DNA of 47,942 bases, from assembly GCF_001665235.1 (NCBI RefSeq), contig NZ_LZSC01000036.1, positions 1-47,942 of the forward strand. Reading direction: 5' to 3'. Below the pieces are notes generated by a model. The model was given only the letters and a program-made list of their open reading frames with translations. It searched no databases and was not told the origin of the DNA. The position numbers were made by a program, and so were the translations under genes. Positions 29,007 through 40,481 of the stretch are shown here, in pieces (position 1 is the first letter of the stretch; every line of letters begins with the position of its first letter). The DNA comes from Mycobacterium sp. 1100029.7. GTDB lineage: Bacteria; Actinomycetota; Actinomycetes; Mycobacteriales; Mycobacteriaceae.

Positions 29007-30416
29007 TCACTTATCGTCGCCGGACAGCAGCTCCCACTGCGGCCCGTCGGCGGTGTCGGTGACGTCGATGCCGGCATTTTTGAGGCGGTCCCGAATCTGG
29101 TCGGCCAGAGCCCAATTGCGCTCTTCGCGGGCCTGCTGGCGACTTTCCAGTTCGGACTGCACCAGCACGTCGACGGCGGCGAGGGCGGCCGACGTCTCGT
29201 CGCGCGATTCCCACCGCTCGTGCAGCGGGTCGCAACCGAGGATGCCCAACATCGCGCGGATCGCGCCGGCCTGCCGCAGGGCGCCTTCGTGGTCGCCGGC
29301 GTCAAGCGCGCGATTGCCTTCGGCGCGAGCGTGGTGCACCTCGGCCAACGCGATTGGGACCGCGAGGTCGTCGTCGAGTGCGTCGGCGAATCGCGGCGTC
29401 CAGTCACCAGGGACGACGCCACCAACCCGGACGCGCACCCGGTGCAGGAATTCCTCAACTCCCACATAGGCTTTCACCGCGTCCTGCAGGGCGGTCTCGG
29501 AGAATTCGAGCATCGAACGATAATGCGCGCTACCCAGGTAATAGCGCAGTTCCGGCGGCCGGACCCGCTGCAGCATCGCCGGGATGGACAACACGTTGCC
29601 CAGCGACTTGCTCATCTTCTCCCCGCCCATCGTCACCCAGCCGTTGTGCAGCCAGTAGCGGGCGAACCCGTCTCCGGCGGCACAGCTTTGCGCGATTTCG
29701 TTCTCGTGGTGCGGGAAGATCAAATCCATTCCACCGCAATGGATGTCGAACTCCGAACCCAAATATGTGCGGGCCATCGCCGAGCATTCCAAGTGCCAGC
29801 CCGGGCGGCCACGGCCCCACGGTGTCGGCCACGACGGCTCGCCGGGCTTGGCGCCCTTCCACATCGTGAAGTCGCGTTGGTCGCGCTTACCGGTGGCCAC
29901 ACCTTCGCCTTGGTGCACGTCGTCGATCCGGTGGCCGGACAGCTGCCCGTACTGCGGGTAGCTGAGCACGTCGAAGTAGACGTCGCCGCCGCTGGCATAC
30001 GCGTGACCATTTTCAATCAGGCGTTCCATTAACTCGACCATCTGGGTGATGTGCCCGGTCGCCCGCGGCTCGACCGACGGCGGTAACACGTCCAGGGCGT
30101 CGTAGGCCGCAGTGAATGCGCGCTCGTAGGTCGCCGCCCACTCCCACCACGGCCGGCACGCGGCCGCGGCTTTGTTGAGGATTTTGTCGTCGATGTCGGT
30201 GACATTGCGGATGAACGCGACGTCGTAACCACGCGCCATCAGCCAGCGGCGCAGGATGTCGAAGGCCACCCCGCTGCGGACGTGCCCGATATGCGGCTGA
30301 CCCTGGACGGTGGCGCCACAGAGGTAGATGGAGACGTGCCCCTCGCGCAGCGGGACGAAGTCACGGACAGCACCAGCTGCCGTGTCGTGGAGCCGCATAG
30401 GGGGGCGATCGGTCAC
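29007..30416 (-). CDS. cysS: Cysteinyl-tRNA synthetase
   Basis: This 469-residue class I aminoacyl-tRNA synthetase charges tRNA-Cys. The HIGH motif appears as HIGHVRSG (residue ~42), KMSKS as [11 protein letters not shown], and the catalytic zinc is held by Cys in CGATV, Cys in HLECSAM and the HHENE region. The C-terminal anticodon part ([38 protein letters not shown]) is complete, which separates it from the shorter mycothiol ligase MshC. Start is GTG at 30416. It lies downstream of ispF by 51 bp in the run carD-ispD-ispF-cysS-rlmB. Confidence 0.96.
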   Translation of the reverse strand: MTDRPPMRLHDTAAGAVRDFVPLREGHVSIYLCGATVQGQPHIGHVRSGVAFDILRRWLMARGYDVAFIRNVTDIDDKILNKAAAACRPWWEWAATYERAFTAAYDALDVLPPSVEPRATGHITQMVELMERLIENGHAYASGGDVYFDVLSYPQYGQLSGHRIDDVHQGEGVATGKRDQRDFTMWKGAKPGEPSWPTPWGRGRPGWHLECSAMARTYLGSEFDIHCGGMDLIFPHHENEIAQSCAAGDGFARYWLHNGWVTMGGEKMSKSLGNVLSIPAMLQRVRPPELRYYLGSAHYRSMLEFSETALQDAVKAYVGVEEFLHRVRVRVGGVVPGDWTPRFADALDDDLAVPIALAEVHHARAEGNRALDAGDHEGALRQAGAIRAMLGILGCDPLHERWESRDETSAALAAVDVLVQSELESRQQAREERNWALADQIRDRLKNAGIDVTDTADGPQWELLSGDDK

Positions 30417-30467
30417 GACATGCCAGCTTACCTGCTACTTCAGATCGGCCGACCGCACCTTGCAGCG

Positions 30468-30947
30468 CTACCGGTGGGCGACGACCAGGGCGGTCGCGAT
30501 CGCGGCCACACCCTCGCCCCGCCCGGTCAGGCCAAGGCCGTCGGTGGTGGTCGCGGAGACCGATACCGGCGCCCGCAGCAGATCCGACAAGACCTGTTGC
30601 GCCTCGGCGCGCCGCGGCCCGATCTTCGGCCGGTTACCGATCACCTGGACGGCGGCGTTGCCCACCTGGAAGCCGTGTTCGGCGATCAGATCGACGACGT
30701 GCCGCAGCATTTCCGCGCCGGTGACGTTCGCCCAGCGCGGGTCGTCGACGCCGAACACGCCGCCGATGTCACCCAGCCCGGCGGCGGACAACACCGCGTC
30801 GCACAACGCATGCGCGGCCACGTCGCCGTCGGAGTGTCCGGCGCAGCCGTCGGCGTCGGCAAACAGCAGTCCCACCAGCCAGCAGGGCCGTCCGGGTTCG
30901 ATCGGGTGGACGTCGGTGCCCAGGCCTACCCGCGGCAGCTCCGTCAT
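30468..30947 (-). CDS. ispF: IspF, 2-C-methyl-D-erythritol 2,4-cyclodiphosphate synthase
   Basis: This 159-residue MEP-pathway enzyme cyclises CDP-ME 2-phosphate to MEcPP with loss of CMP on the way to isoprenoid precursors. The metal site is at the start, [11 protein letters not shown] (Asp-x-His), with the later His in [16 protein letters not shown]. The C terminus [21 protein letters not shown] closes the trimer as expected. The start at 30947 overlaps the ispD stop by four bases, so it is coupled to the gene two steps before it in the pathway. Confidence 0.97.
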   Translation of the reverse strand: MTELPRVGLGTDVHPIEPGRPCWLVGLLFADADGCAGHSDGDVAAHALCDAVLSAAGLGDIGGVFGVDDPRWANVTGAEMLRHVVDLIAEHGFQVGNAAVQVIGNRPKIGPRRAEAQQVLSDLLRAPVSVSATTTDGLGLTGRGEGVAAIATALVVAHR

Positions 30948-31615
30948 CGCCGCACGATCGCGTGGGCCAGCAGCAGGTCCAGCTGGGTGGTGATCTTGAA
31001 CGCCAGCGGGTCGCCGTCGACCACTTGGACCCGACCGCCGACATGCTCCACCAGGGAAGCGTCGTCGGTGACGACCGCGCCGTCGGCGTGCCGGTAGGCG
31101 CGCAGCAGCAGGTCGGTGGCGAAGCCTTGGGGAGTCTGCACCGCACGCAGTCCGGCCCGTTCCGGCGTGCCCAGGACTACGCCATTGGCATCCACGGCCT
31201 TGATGGTGTCATGCAGCGCCAGCGCGGGCACCACGGCGCCGTGTCCGGCGTGCAGCGTGTCGACCACCCGCACGATCAACTCCGGCGGCGTCAGCGCCCG
31301 AGCCGCGTCATGCACCAGGACGAAATCCGCCTGGCCAGGTAACGCCGCCAACGCGAGACTGACTGAATCGGTGCGCCCGGCACCCCCGGCCACGACGGTG
31401 ACCTGGTCGCCGAGAACATGCTTGGCCTGATCAATGCGGTCGGAGGGCACCGCTACCACAACGTGGTCGACGACCCCCGACTGAAGCAACCCAGCGACCG
31501 CCCAGTCGAGCAACGTACGCCCGTCGAGCTCGCAGAATGCTTTCGGAATTCCGGCGCGCAGCCGTTCCCCCAACCCCGCGGCCGGGACTACTGCGACAAC
31601 CGTGCCCCCGACCAC
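30944..31615 (-). CDS. ispD: IspD, MEP cytidylyltransferase
   Basis: This 223-residue nucleotidyltransferase joins CTP and 2-C-methyl-D-erythritol 4-phosphate to give CDP-ME. Family motifs are [19 protein letters not shown] (the CTP loop), [41 protein letters not shown] and the late [27 protein letters not shown]. The N-terminal start [11 protein letters not shown] at 31615 follows carD by 15 bp. Usual length for actinobacteria. It is the first metabolic gene of the MEP pair in this operon. Confidence 0.96.
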   Translation of the reverse strand: MVGGTVVAVVPAAGLGERLRAGIPKAFCELDGRTLLDWAVAGLLQSGVVDHVVVAVPSDRIDQAKHVLGDQVTVVAGGAGRTDSVSLALAALPGQADFVLVHDAARALTPPELIVRVVDTLHAGHGAVVPALALHDTIKAVDANGVVLGTPERAGLRAVQTPQGFATDLLLRAYRHADGAVVTDDASLVEHVGGRVQVVDGDPLAFKITTQLDLLLAHAIVRR

Positions 31616-31630
31616 CAGAGCTCAGGGCCT

Positions 31631-32431
<801 letters not shown>

Positions 32432-32986
32432 GTGAACCGCTTCAAGACCAGCCTCGCGGTCCGCTTTCCCGCCCGAGTCGTTCTCGCCGGCCTGGCCGTC
32501 CTGGTCGCCGCGGTGCTTACCGGTTGCGGCGCCGGGCAGATCTCGCAGATGGCCACCCAGGAGCCGGCCGTCAACGGCAACCGCGTCTCGTTCAACAACG
32601 TGGCGCTGCGCGACATCCGGATCCAGGCCGCACAGACCGGCGACTATTTGCGCCCCGGCAAGACGGTCGAGCTGGTGCTGGTGGCGGTCAACCAGTCACC
32701 CGACGTCACCGACCGGCTACTGGGCATCACCAGCGACATCGGCACCGTGACGGTGTCCGGCGACGCCCGGCTGCCCGCCGCCGGGATGCTGTTCATCGGC
32801 ACGCCCGAGGGCCAGAAGGTGGCGCCCGGAGTGGTCAACCCCAACAGTGCGGCCAAGGCGTCAATCAGCTTGGCCAAGCCGATCAGCAACGGCCTCACCT
32901 ATCCGTTCACCTTCACCTTCGAGAAGGCCGGCCAGGCCAGCGTCCAGGTGCCGATTTCGGCCGGAGCGGCGTCTCCGGAGTCCTGA
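32432..32986 (+). CDS. lpqE: LpqE lipoprotein
   Basis: This 184-residue lipoprotein starts at GTG 32432. It has a positively charged N terminus, a hydrophobic core VVLAGLAVLVAAV and a lipobox LTGC near residue 30. The mature domain (NRVSFNNVALRDIRIQAAQTGDYLRPGKTVELVLVAVNQSPDVTDRLLGI) has a beta-sandwich look like that of copper-chaperone-type PCuAC or DUF families, but no Met/His copper motif is clear. It precedes radA by 51 bp on the same strand. Function not known; surface anchored. Confidence 0.9.
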   Translation: MNRFKTSLAVRFPARVVLAGLAVLVAAVLTGCGAGQISQMATQEPAVNGNRVSFNNVALRDIRIQAAQTGDYLRPGKTVELVLVAVNQSPDVTDRLLGITSDIGTVTVSGDARLPAAGMLFIGTPEGQKVAPGVVNPNSAAKASISLAKPISNGLTYPFTFTFEKAGQASVQVPISAGAASPES

Positions 32987-33037
32987 TCGGCCGTGTCACG
33001 GCGGGGGCTTGTCACCCCTGCCGGATACCGTCATGAC

Positions 33038-34459
33038 GTGGCAAATGCGCGCTCGCAATACCGGTGTTCAGAGTGCCAGCACGTCACTGCCAAATGGGTG
33101 GGCCGCTGCGGAGAATGCGGCACCTGGGGCACCGTCGACGAGGTCGCTGTACTCAGGACGGTCGGCGGCCGCCGGTCGGTAACCACGCCGTCGCGCGCGG
33201 TGCCGATCAGTTCCATCGAACCCAACCTCAGCCAGCACCGCGCGACCGGAATCGACGAGCTCGACCGGGTGCTCGGGGGCGGTGTGGTCCCCGGTTCGGT
33301 GACGCTGCTCGCCGGTGATCCGGGCGTGGGCAAGTCGACGTTGCTGCTCAAGGTCGCTCACCTGTGGGCCCAATCCGGCCGGCGCGCGCTCTACATCTCC
33401 GGAGAGGAGTCCGCGGGCCAGATCAGGCTGCGGGCCGACCGGATCGACTGCGGTTCCGACGAGCTCTACCTGGCTGCGGAGTCCGACGTGCACACCGTCC
33501 TCGAGCACATCGCGACCGTCAAACCCGCACTGGTGATCGTCGACTCGGTGCAGACCATGTCCAGCACCGAATCCGACGGCGTCGCCGGTGGCGTCACTCA
33601 GGTACGCGCGGTCACGGCCGCGCTCACCGCCGCCGCCAAGGCCAACGGCGTGGCGCTGATTCTGGTCGGCCACGTCACCAAGGACGGCGCCATCGCCGGT
33701 CCGCGTTCGCTGGAGCACCTGGTCGACGTGGTGCTGCATTTCGAAGGCGACCGCAACGGCTCGCTGCGGATGGTCCGCGGCATCAAGAACCGGTTCGGCG
33801 GCGCCGACGAGGTCGGCTGTTTCATGTTGCACGACAACGGAATCGAAGGCGTGGCCGACCCGTCGAGCCTGTTCCTGGACCAGCGACCGGCCCCGGTTCC
33901 GGGCACCGCGATCACGGTCGCTCTGGACGGCAAGCGCCCGTTGATCGGCGAAGTCCAGGCGCTGCTGGCCACGCCCAACGCCGGCTCACCGCGTCGCGCC
34001 GTCAGCGGAATCGACCACTCCCGCGCCGCGATGATCACCGCGGTGCTGGACAAGCACGCCAAGTTGCCGCTGGCCGCCAACGACATCTACCTGTCCACCG
34101 TGGGCGGCATGCGGTTGACCGATCCCTCCTCGGACCTGGCCGTGGCGATCGCGCTGGCGTCGGCGCTGGCCGACCTGCCGCTCCCGACGACCGCGGTGAT
34201 GATCGGCGAAGTGGGCCTGGCCGGGGATTTGCGCCGGGTCAGCGGCATGGACCGGCGGTTGGCCGAAGCGGCGCGACAAGGGTTCACGATCGCCCTGATC
34301 CCGCCCGGTTGCGGCGCCGTGCCGCGAAACATGCGGGCGCTGTGTGCGCCCACCATCGGCGCGGCACTGGGGCACCTGGTCGACATCGCCGACCACCGCA
34401 ATAGCAGGCCATCAGGACCCGAACGGCTACACATTGCACCACCACACGCCCTGGCGTAG
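33038..34459 (+). CDS. radA: RadA, DNA branch-migration and repair protein
   Basis: This 473-residue RecA-like protein processes recombination intermediates. The N-terminal zinc finger is [24 protein letters not shown] (four Cys, residues about 8-25). Walker A is [12 protein letters not shown], followed by the RadA motif VKNRFG-like [12 protein letters not shown] near 250. The C-terminal Lon-protease-like domain ([15 protein letters not shown] [22 protein letters not shown]) lacks the protease pair. The GTG at 33038 ([10 protein letters not shown]) is chosen; a longer frame from 32993 would add 15 residues not found in the family. It lies 14 bp before disA. Confidence 0.95.
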   Translation: MANARSQYRCSECQHVTAKWVGRCGECGTWGTVDEVAVLRTVGGRRSVTTPSRAVPISSIEPNLSQHRATGIDELDRVLGGGVVPGSVTLLAGDPGVGKSTLLLKVAHLWAQSGRRALYISGEESAGQIRLRADRIDCGSDELYLAAESDVHTVLEHIATVKPALVIVDSVQTMSSTESDGVAGGVTQVRAVTAALTAAAKANGVALILVGHVTKDGAIAGPRSLEHLVDVVLHFEGDRNGSLRMVRGIKNRFGGADEVGCFMLHDNGIEGVADPSSLFLDQRPAPVPGTAITVALDGKRPLIGEVQALLATPNAGSPRRAVSGIDHSRAAMITAVLDKHAKLPLAANDIYLSTVGGMRLTDPSSDLAVAIALASALADLPLPTTAVMIGEVGLAGDLRRVSGMDRRLAEAARQGFTIALIPPGCGAVPRNMRALCAPTIGAALGHLVDIADHRNSRPSGPERLHIAPPHALA

Positions 34460-34467
34460 CAGAATGA

Positions 34468-35547
<1,080 letters not shown>

Positions 35548-35550
35548 GGG

Positions 35551-36360
35551 TCAGCCCGCGGGCGAAGGACCGGGGGCGGCCCCGGGCGCCTCGGGCTGCG
35601 GCACTGCCGGCTGTCCAGGCACCGGCCCCGGCGGGGGCGGCGGCTGGTTCAGGATGAACGGCACCGCCAGCGAACGCAGATTGCCCAACTGGACGACGAG
35701 GTTGTAGGTGCCCGGCCCGATCGCCGGCCGCGGCAGCGGGCAGTGCGGCGCCGAGCCCATGCCGGTCCAGGTCACCGCCGTGGTCACCTGCTCACCCGGC
35801 GTGAAGGTCTTCACCAGCGTCTCGTTGGACGGGGCGCAGTCCAGGTTCGACCACAGCCGCTTGTTGTCCAGCGAGTACACGTAGGCGGCCAGCACGGCGG
35901 CCCCGACATCGCGCTTGCAGGCCACCAGACCGATGTTGGTGACGACCATCGTGAATTTCGGTTGGTCACCGATGAAGTACTGCGGAGCGTTGGTCAAACC
36001 CTTCACGGCCAGGGTCGAGTCCGGGCAGTCGTCGCCCTCCTTGAGCACCGGGGGCGGCATCACCGCGGCGGTCGGTGTCGGGGACTCCGGGTTCTGCCCC
36101 TGCGGCGCGGGCACCGGGCCGGCGCCTTCCTGCCCCGGCGGGGGCGGCGCCTGCGGCGGCGGCGCGGCGGCCGTGTTCTGCGCCGAGCCGGCCTTGTTGA
36201 CGTTGGCGGGCTTGGCTCCCGCGCTGTTGCCCATGAAGGCGATGACAATCGCGACGGCGATACCGATCACGACGACCGCGATCCCCAGGGCCAGCCCCCT
36301 GCGCCGCCAATAGATCTCCGTGGGTAGCGGGCCACGCGGTTCCAGATCCAGCACGATCAC
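35551..36360 (-). CDS. Membrane-anchored proline-rich protein (Rv3587c-like)
   Basis: This 269-residue protein has a short basic cytoplasmic start (LPTEIYWRRRG) and one membrane helix (LALGIAVVVIGIAVAIVIAFMG, about 22-43). A Pro/Ala/Gln-rich linker (about 55-100, with PPPQAPPPPGQ) leads to an extracytoplasmic domain with four cysteines (DCPDST, ACKRDV, DCAPSN, HCPLPR). The C terminus is again Pro/Gly-rich. The GTG at 36360 (VIVLDLEPRG) is chosen from the family start; an ATG-like start six codons upstream is possible. Domain fold looks like beta sandwich. Essential in M. tuberculosis as far as I remember; molecular role unknown. Confidence 0.88.
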   Translation of the reverse strand: MIVLDLEPRGPLPTEIYWRRRGLALGIAVVVIGIAVAIVIAFMGNSAGAKPANVNKAGSAQNTAAAPPPQAPPPPGQEGAGPVPAPQGQNPESPTPTAAVMPPPVLKEGDDCPDSTLAVKGLTNAPQYFIGDQPKFTMVVTNIGLVACKRDVGAAVLAAYVYSLDNKRLWSNLDCAPSNETLVKTFTPGEQVTTAVTWTGMGSAPHCPLPRPAIGPGTYNLVVQLGNLRSLAVPFILNQPPPPPGPVPGQPAVPQPEAPGAAPGPSPAG

Positions 36361-36479
36361 ACCGTAAGTCCAGGTCACGCCGATTTGTCCGATCCGGCCC
36401 GGCGTGTCGCGATGTTAACTGGTCTTCGACCATGTAAGGCCGGCGTCAGTGCCCTTGTGATGAAGGTGAAATGGCCCCG

Positions 36480-37097
36480 TTATTCGCCGATGTCGCCGAT
36501 GTGGTCGACGAGCGCCGCGCGCCCGTCGGCCAGGTGGTAGGTCACCCCGGCCAGCGCCAGTGTGCCCGCCGAAACGCGCTCGGCGATCGCGGCAGAACGC
36601 GACGTGAGCTGCGCCAACGTCTCGCTGACGTGCCGTGCCTCGAACTCGTCGACGCGACTCAGGCCGTCCCGGCGACCGATCAGAATCGACGGCGCGACCC
36701 GCTCCACGACGTCGCGCACGAAGCCCGCCGGGACCGCGCCGTCGTCGACCGCGCCGATCGCTGCCTTGACGGCGCCGCAGCTGTCGTGGCCGAGGACGAC
36801 GATCAGCGGAACGTCGAGGACCGTCACCGCGTACTCGATGGAGCCCAGCACCGCGGTGTCGATGGCTTGACCGGCGGTGCGCACCACGAACACGTCGCCC
36901 AGACCCTGGTCGAAGATGAGCTCGGCCGCCACCCGGCTGTCCGCACAACCGAAGATCACCGCGGTCGGCTTCTGGCCGGCGGCCAGGCTGGCGCGATGCT
37001 CGACGCTCTGACTCGGGTGTGCTGGCTGGCCGGCGACGAATCGCTCGTTACCCTCTTTGAGTGCTTTCCATGCGGATACCGGGTTGCTGTTGGGCAT
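36480..37097 (-). CDS. canB: CanB, beta-class carbonic anhydrase
   Basis: This 205-residue beta-carbonic anhydrase interconverts CO2 and bicarbonate. Zinc ligands are Cys and Asp in FGCADSRVA and His/Cys in VVLGHDSCGAVKAA; the AGQAIDTAVLGSIEYAV helix is typical. The start ATG 37097 (MPNSNPVSAWKALKEGNERF) gives the usual length; an ATG three codons upstream is possible. The open frame extends through mutY on the other strand but is not coding there. It is divergent from mutY with only 30 bp between starts, so promoters overlap coding sequence. Confidence 0.96.
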   Translation of the reverse strand: MPNSNPVSAWKALKEGNERFVAGQPAHPSQSVEHRASLAAGQKPTAVIFGCADSRVAAELIFDQGLGDVFVVRTAGQAIDTAVLGSIEYAVTVLDVPLIVVLGHDSCGAVKAAIGAVDDGAVPAGFVRDVVERVAPSILIGRRDGLSRVDEFEARHVSETLAQLTSRSAAIAERVSAGTLALAGVTYHLADGRAALVDHIGDIGE

Positions 37098-37127
37098 GGG
37101 AGACATTCTGGCGTGTCGCGGGCGCCA

Positions 37128-38012
37128 ATGACTAGCCAGGGGCAAATCCGGCCGAATGAACTTCTGGGGTGGTACGAGCGCTCGCGCCGCGATCTGCCCT
37201 GGCGGCAGCCGGGTGTGGATGCCTGGCAGATTCTGGTCAGCGAGTTCATGCTGCAGCAGACGCCGGTGGCCCGGGTACTGCCGATCTGGACGGAGTGGGT
37301 GCAGCGCTGGCCCACGCCGTCGGCCACCGCGGCGGCCAGTGCGGCCGACGTGCTGCGGGCCTGGGGCAAGCTGGGTTACCCGAGGCGTGCCAAACGTCTG
37401 CACGAATGCGCGATCGTGATTGCGCGCGATCACGGTGACGTCGTGCCCGACGACGTCGAAACCCTGCTGGCGCTACCGGGAATCGGCAGCTACACCGCCC
37501 GGGCCGTCGCGTGCTTCGCCTATCGCCGGCGGGTGCCGGTGGTGGACACCAACGTGCGACGGGTGGTGGCGCGAGCCGTGCACGGATTGGCCGACGCGGG
37601 TTCGCCCTCGGCTACCCGTGACCACGCCGACGTCGCGGCGCTGCTTCCCGATGACGCGACGGCGCCACAGTTTTCGGTTGCGCTGATGGAGCTGGGCGCC
37701 ACGGTGTGCACCGCGCGTACGCCTCGCTGCGGGCTGTGTCCGCTCCAGCGGTGCGCGTGGCGCCAGGCCGGGTTCCCGCCGCCGCAAGGACCGGCCCGGC
37801 GGGTCCAGACTTACACCGGGACGGATCGCCAAGTTCGCGGTCGGTTGTTGGATGTCCTGCGCGCCAACGATTCTCCGGTGAGCCGCGCCCAACTGGATGT
37901 GGTGTGGCTGACCGATACCGCCCAGCGCGACCGGGCGTTGTATTCGCTGCTGGCTGACGGCCTGGTGACGCAGACGCGCGACGGCCGCTTTGGTTTAGCC
38001 GGCGAGGAATGA
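37128..38012 (+). CDS. mutY: MutY, A/G-specific adenine glycosylase
   Basis: This 294-residue base-excision repair enzyme removes adenine mispaired with 8-oxoguanine. Motifs are ILVSEFMLQQTPVARV with the catalytic Glu, the helix-hairpin-helix LPGIGSYTARAVACFAYRRRVPVVDTNVRRVV with the catalytic Asp, and the iron-sulfur loop CTARTPRCGLCPLQRC (C-x6-C-x2-C-x5-C). The C-terminal 8-oxoG recognition part is short (TGTDRQVRGRLLDVLRANDSPV...), as in other mycobacterial MutY. ATG 37128 is chosen; a GTG five codons earlier is possible. Its 3' end overlaps the next gene by 18 bp. Confidence 0.96.
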   Translation: MTSQGQIRPNELLGWYERSRRDLPWRQPGVDAWQILVSEFMLQQTPVARVLPIWTEWVQRWPTPSATAAASAADVLRAWGKLGYPRRAKRLHECAIVIARDHGDVVPDDVETLLALPGIGSYTARAVACFAYRRRVPVVDTNVRRVVARAVHGLADAGSPSATRDHADVAALLPDDATAPQFSVALMELGATVCTARTPRCGLCPLQRCAWRQAGFPPPQGPARRVQTYTGTDRQVRGRLLDVLRANDSPVSRAQLDVVWLTDTAQRDRALYSLLADGLVTQTRDGRFGLAGEE

Positions 38013-38759
38013 CTCGACCGCTTGGCGGTAACTGTCCGGCGCTTCGTCGTGAATGAGGTGGCCGGCTTCCGGGATCGCTGAATATGTTGTCCGCGGCCTC
38101 ATTTCGGCCATCTCTTGCATCTGTCCCGCCGGGGTGACCGAGTTGCCCGCCTCCAGCAGCAGCGTCGGCGCTCGCACCGCCGCCCACTGCGACCAGTAGT
38201 CCCGAGTGCCCCACTCGGCGGCGATCTCGATCCATCGCGAGGTATGACCATGCAACCGCCAGCCGGTGTCGGTGCGGTCGAACGCCTCCAAGAAATATCG
38301 GCCGGCGATGGGACCGAATTCGTTGAATACCTGTTCGGCGGTGTCGAATTCGACCGGAAGCGCATGCAACCACGGCTCCCAGGGGCCGGTGGTGCGGCCC
38401 CGGAAGTCCGGTGCCATGTCCTCGACCACCAATGCCGACACCAAGTCGGGACGCCGTGCGGCCAGACACCACGAGTGCAGGGCACCCATCGAATGCCCGA
38501 CCAGCCTGACCGGTGTCCCCAACGCGGCTGTCGCGTCACCGAGATCGGCCACAAAGCGTTCGGTACTGACCGGGTGCGGGTCCGCGACGTCGCGGCCGCG
38601 GTGCCACGGCGCGTCGTAGGTGTAGACGGTGCCCAGCCGGGTCAGCCACGGCAGCTGACGCGACCAGGTGGTACCCCGCCCCATCAGCCCGTGCACCAGT
38701 ATCAACGGCTCGCCTCGCCCGCCGCGCGGTGTCAACAGATCGGTGGGCACGCCATCCAT
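37995..38759 (-). CDS. Alpha/beta hydrolase (Rv3591c-like)
   Basis: This 254-residue alpha/beta hydrolase has an oxyanion motif VHGLMGRG at about residue 23, a nucleophile elbow GHSMGALHS with Ser near 89, and a late catalytic His in IPEAGHLIHDEAP. Acid residue probably in LLLEAGNSV (not certain). No signal peptide, so cytoplasmic. Start ATG 38759 (MDGVPTDLLTPRGG) is preferred; a GTG six codons earlier is possible. It is divergent from mhuD (56 bp) and converges with mutY. Substrate unknown. Confidence 0.88.
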   Translation of the reverse strand: MDGVPTDLLTPRGGRGEPLILVHGLMGRGTTWSRQLPWLTRLGTVYTYDAPWHRGRDVADPHPVSTERFVADLGDATAALGTPVRLVGHSMGALHSWCLAARRPDLVSALVVEDMAPDFRGRTTGPWEPWLHALPVEFDTAEQVFNEFGPIAGRYFLEAFDRTDTGWRLHGHTSRWIEIAAEWGTRDYWSQWAAVRAPTLLLEAGNSVTPAGQMQEMAEMRPRTTYSAIPEAGHLIHDEAPDSYRQAVESFLAG

Positions 38760-38815
38760 CTTGCGGGTCCCGCCCACGAGCAGGACCAGGCAGGGGGCGG
38801 GGTAGCCTGACGGAC

Positions 38816-39136
38816 ATGCCGTCAGTGGTGAAGATCAATGCCATCGAAGTACCCGCCGACGCCGGCCCAGAGCTGGAGAAGCGGTTCGCCCACCGAGCAC
38901 ACGCGGTGGACAACCAACCCGGCTTCCTCGGCTTTCAGCTGTTGCGTCCGGTCAAGGGTGAGAACCGCTATTTCGTCGTGACACACTGGGAGTCCGATGA
39001 AGCATTCCAGGCGTGGGCAAGTGGGCCCGCCGTCGAAGCCCATGCTGGTCAGCGCGCCAACCCGGTGGCGACCGGCGCGTCGTTGCTGGAGTTCGAAGTT
39101 GTCATGGACGTTGCCGGAAGCAACCCGGCGCAATAG
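38816..39136 (+). CDS. mhuD: MhuD, haem-degrading monooxygenase
   Basis: This 106-residue antibiotic-biosynthesis-monooxygenase-fold (ABM) enzyme, IsdG-like, opens haem to mycobilin and releases iron without CO. The three residues that matter in the family are present: Asn8, Trp67 and His76 (one higher than in the M. tuberculosis protein because of an inserted Ser3). The stretch FAHRAHAVDNQPGFLGFQLLRPV and YFVVTHWESDEAFQAW are typical. The ATG at 38816 follows a cggac sequence. LpqF probably follows in the same transcript and overlaps its end. Confidence 0.95.
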   Translation: MPSVVKINAIEVPADAGPELEKRFAHRAHAVDNQPGFLGFQLLRPVKGENRYFVVTHWESDEAFQAWASGPAVEAHAGQRANPVATGASLLEFEVVMDVAGSNPAQ

Positions 39137-40481
39137 GTCCCATGCGATAGGCCCCGCGCGCCGCGCGCTGGCCGTCACCGCGGCCGCCGCTCTGGTCGCG
39201 ACCCTGACGCCGGGTTGTTCGCCGTCGCCGTCACCCCAGGCGAACGCGGCCAACGCGGGGCGGGCGATCGACACCCGGACACCGCCGGGGCTGCGAGCCC
39301 AGCAGACCGTGGACATGCTCAACTCGGACTGGCCGATCGGACCCGTCGGGGTGCGCACGCTTGCCGCTCCCGACAAGGTCGACTCGGTGGAAACCACGAT
39401 GGAAGAACTGTGGTGGGATCGCCCGTTCACCCTCGACGGCGTCGACATCAGCGCCAGCGTGGCCACCCTGCACCTCACCTCGTCTTACGGCGCGCGACAA
39501 GACATCCGAATTCACACCGACGACATGGGCCGGGTCGACCGATTCGATCTCGACACGCAGCCGCCGCCCATCACCTCCTGGCATGACATCGACGCGACGC
39601 TGAGCAAGACCGGGGCAAAGTATTCTTATCAGGTCGCCAAGGTCGACGGCGGTCACTGCGACCCGGTCGCGGGCACCAACACCGCCGAATCTTTGCCGCT
39701 GGCATCGATTTTCAAGCTGTACGTGCTGCACGCCCTGGCCGGCGCGGTGCGCAACCACACGGTGTCTTGGGACGACCAGCTGACAGTCACCGACAAGAGC
39801 AAGGCGGTGGGGTCCTCGGGTCTGGGTCTTGCACCCGGCGACCATGTTTCGGTGCGTACGGCGGCGGCGAAGATGATCGCCAACAGCGACAACATGGCCA
39901 CCGATCTGCTGATCGAGAAGATGGGCACGCACGCGATCGAAGAGGCGCTGGCCAGCGCCGGCCATCACGATCCGGCCAGCATGACGCCTTTCCCCACGAT
40001 GTACGAGATCTTCTCGATCGGCTGGGGCCAACCCGATCTGCGCGAGCAGTGGCAGCACGGAACGCCCGAGCAGCGAGCGCAACTGCTGGCGCAGGCGAAT
40101 TCGGCTCCCTATCAACCTGATCCGGCTCGGGCCCACATCCCTGCCTCGAGCTACGGTGCGGAGTGGTATGGCAGCGCGCAAGACATCTGCCGCGTGCACG
40201 CGGCCCTGCAAGCCGACGCTGTCGGGGAGGCGGCGCCGGTCCGGCAGATCCTGTCCGCCGTCTCGGGGATCCAGTTGGATCGCAACGTGTGGCCCTACAT
40301 CGGCGCCAAAGCCGGTGGCCTGCCGGGTGATCTGACCTTCAGCTGGTATGCCGTCGACAAGACGCAGCAGCCGTGGGTGATCAGCTTCCAGTTGAACTGG
40401 CCCCGCGATCACGGGCCGAAGGTGACCGGCTGGATGCTGCAGGTCGCCAAGCAGGCGTTCGCGCTGATCGCACCCCAGTAG
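39111..40481 (+). CDS. lpqF: LpqF, serine-beta-lactamase-like lipoprotein
   Basis: This protein of about 456 residues has a signal with Arg-rich n-region and lipobox LTPGC. The catalytic domain carries the class A beta-lactamase marks: SIFK (LPLASIFKLYVL), SDN (ANSDNMATDLL) and KAGG (IGAKAGGLPG), so it is a serine hydrolase-like fold; in mycobacteria LpqF-type proteins affect cell-wall/PIM homeostasis more than beta-lactams. The start is uncertain: the codon where related proteins start (MGPAR) is ATA here (39147-39149). The nearest legal in-frame start is TTG 39111, inside the mhuD 3' end; no good ribosome site is seen. Stop abuts the next gene's stop on the opposite strand. Confidence 0.88.
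   Translation: MPEATRRNRSHAIGPARRALAVTAAAALVATLTPGCSPSPSPQANAANAGRAIDTRTPPGLRAQQTVDMLNSDWPIGPVGVRTLAAPDKVDSVETTMEELWWDRPFTLDGVDISASVATLHLTSSYGARQDIRIHTDDMGRVDRFDLDTQPPPITSWHDIDATLSKTGAKYSYQVAKVDGGHCDPVAGTNTAESLPLASIFKLYVLHALAGAVRNHTVSWDDQLTVTDKSKAVGSSGLGLAPGDHVSVRTAAAKMIANSDNMATDLLIEKMGTHAIEEALASAGHHDPASMTPFPTMYEIFSIGWGQPDLREQWQHGTPEQRAQLLAQANSAPYQPDPARAHIPASSYGAEWYGSAQDICRVHAALQADAVGEAAPVRQILSAVSGIQLDRNVWPYIGAKAGGLPGDLTFSWYAVDKTQQPWVISFQLNWPRDHGPKVTGWMLQVAKQAFALIAPQ

Noticed and set aside
29007..30416. Mycothiol ligase MshC in place of CysRS
   Set aside because: The full C-terminal anticodon-binding part is present and the genomic neighbours are those of cysS.
32993..33037. Longer RadA start
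   Set aside because: It would add 15 residues ahead of the conserved ANARSQYRC start. GTG 33038 fits the family.
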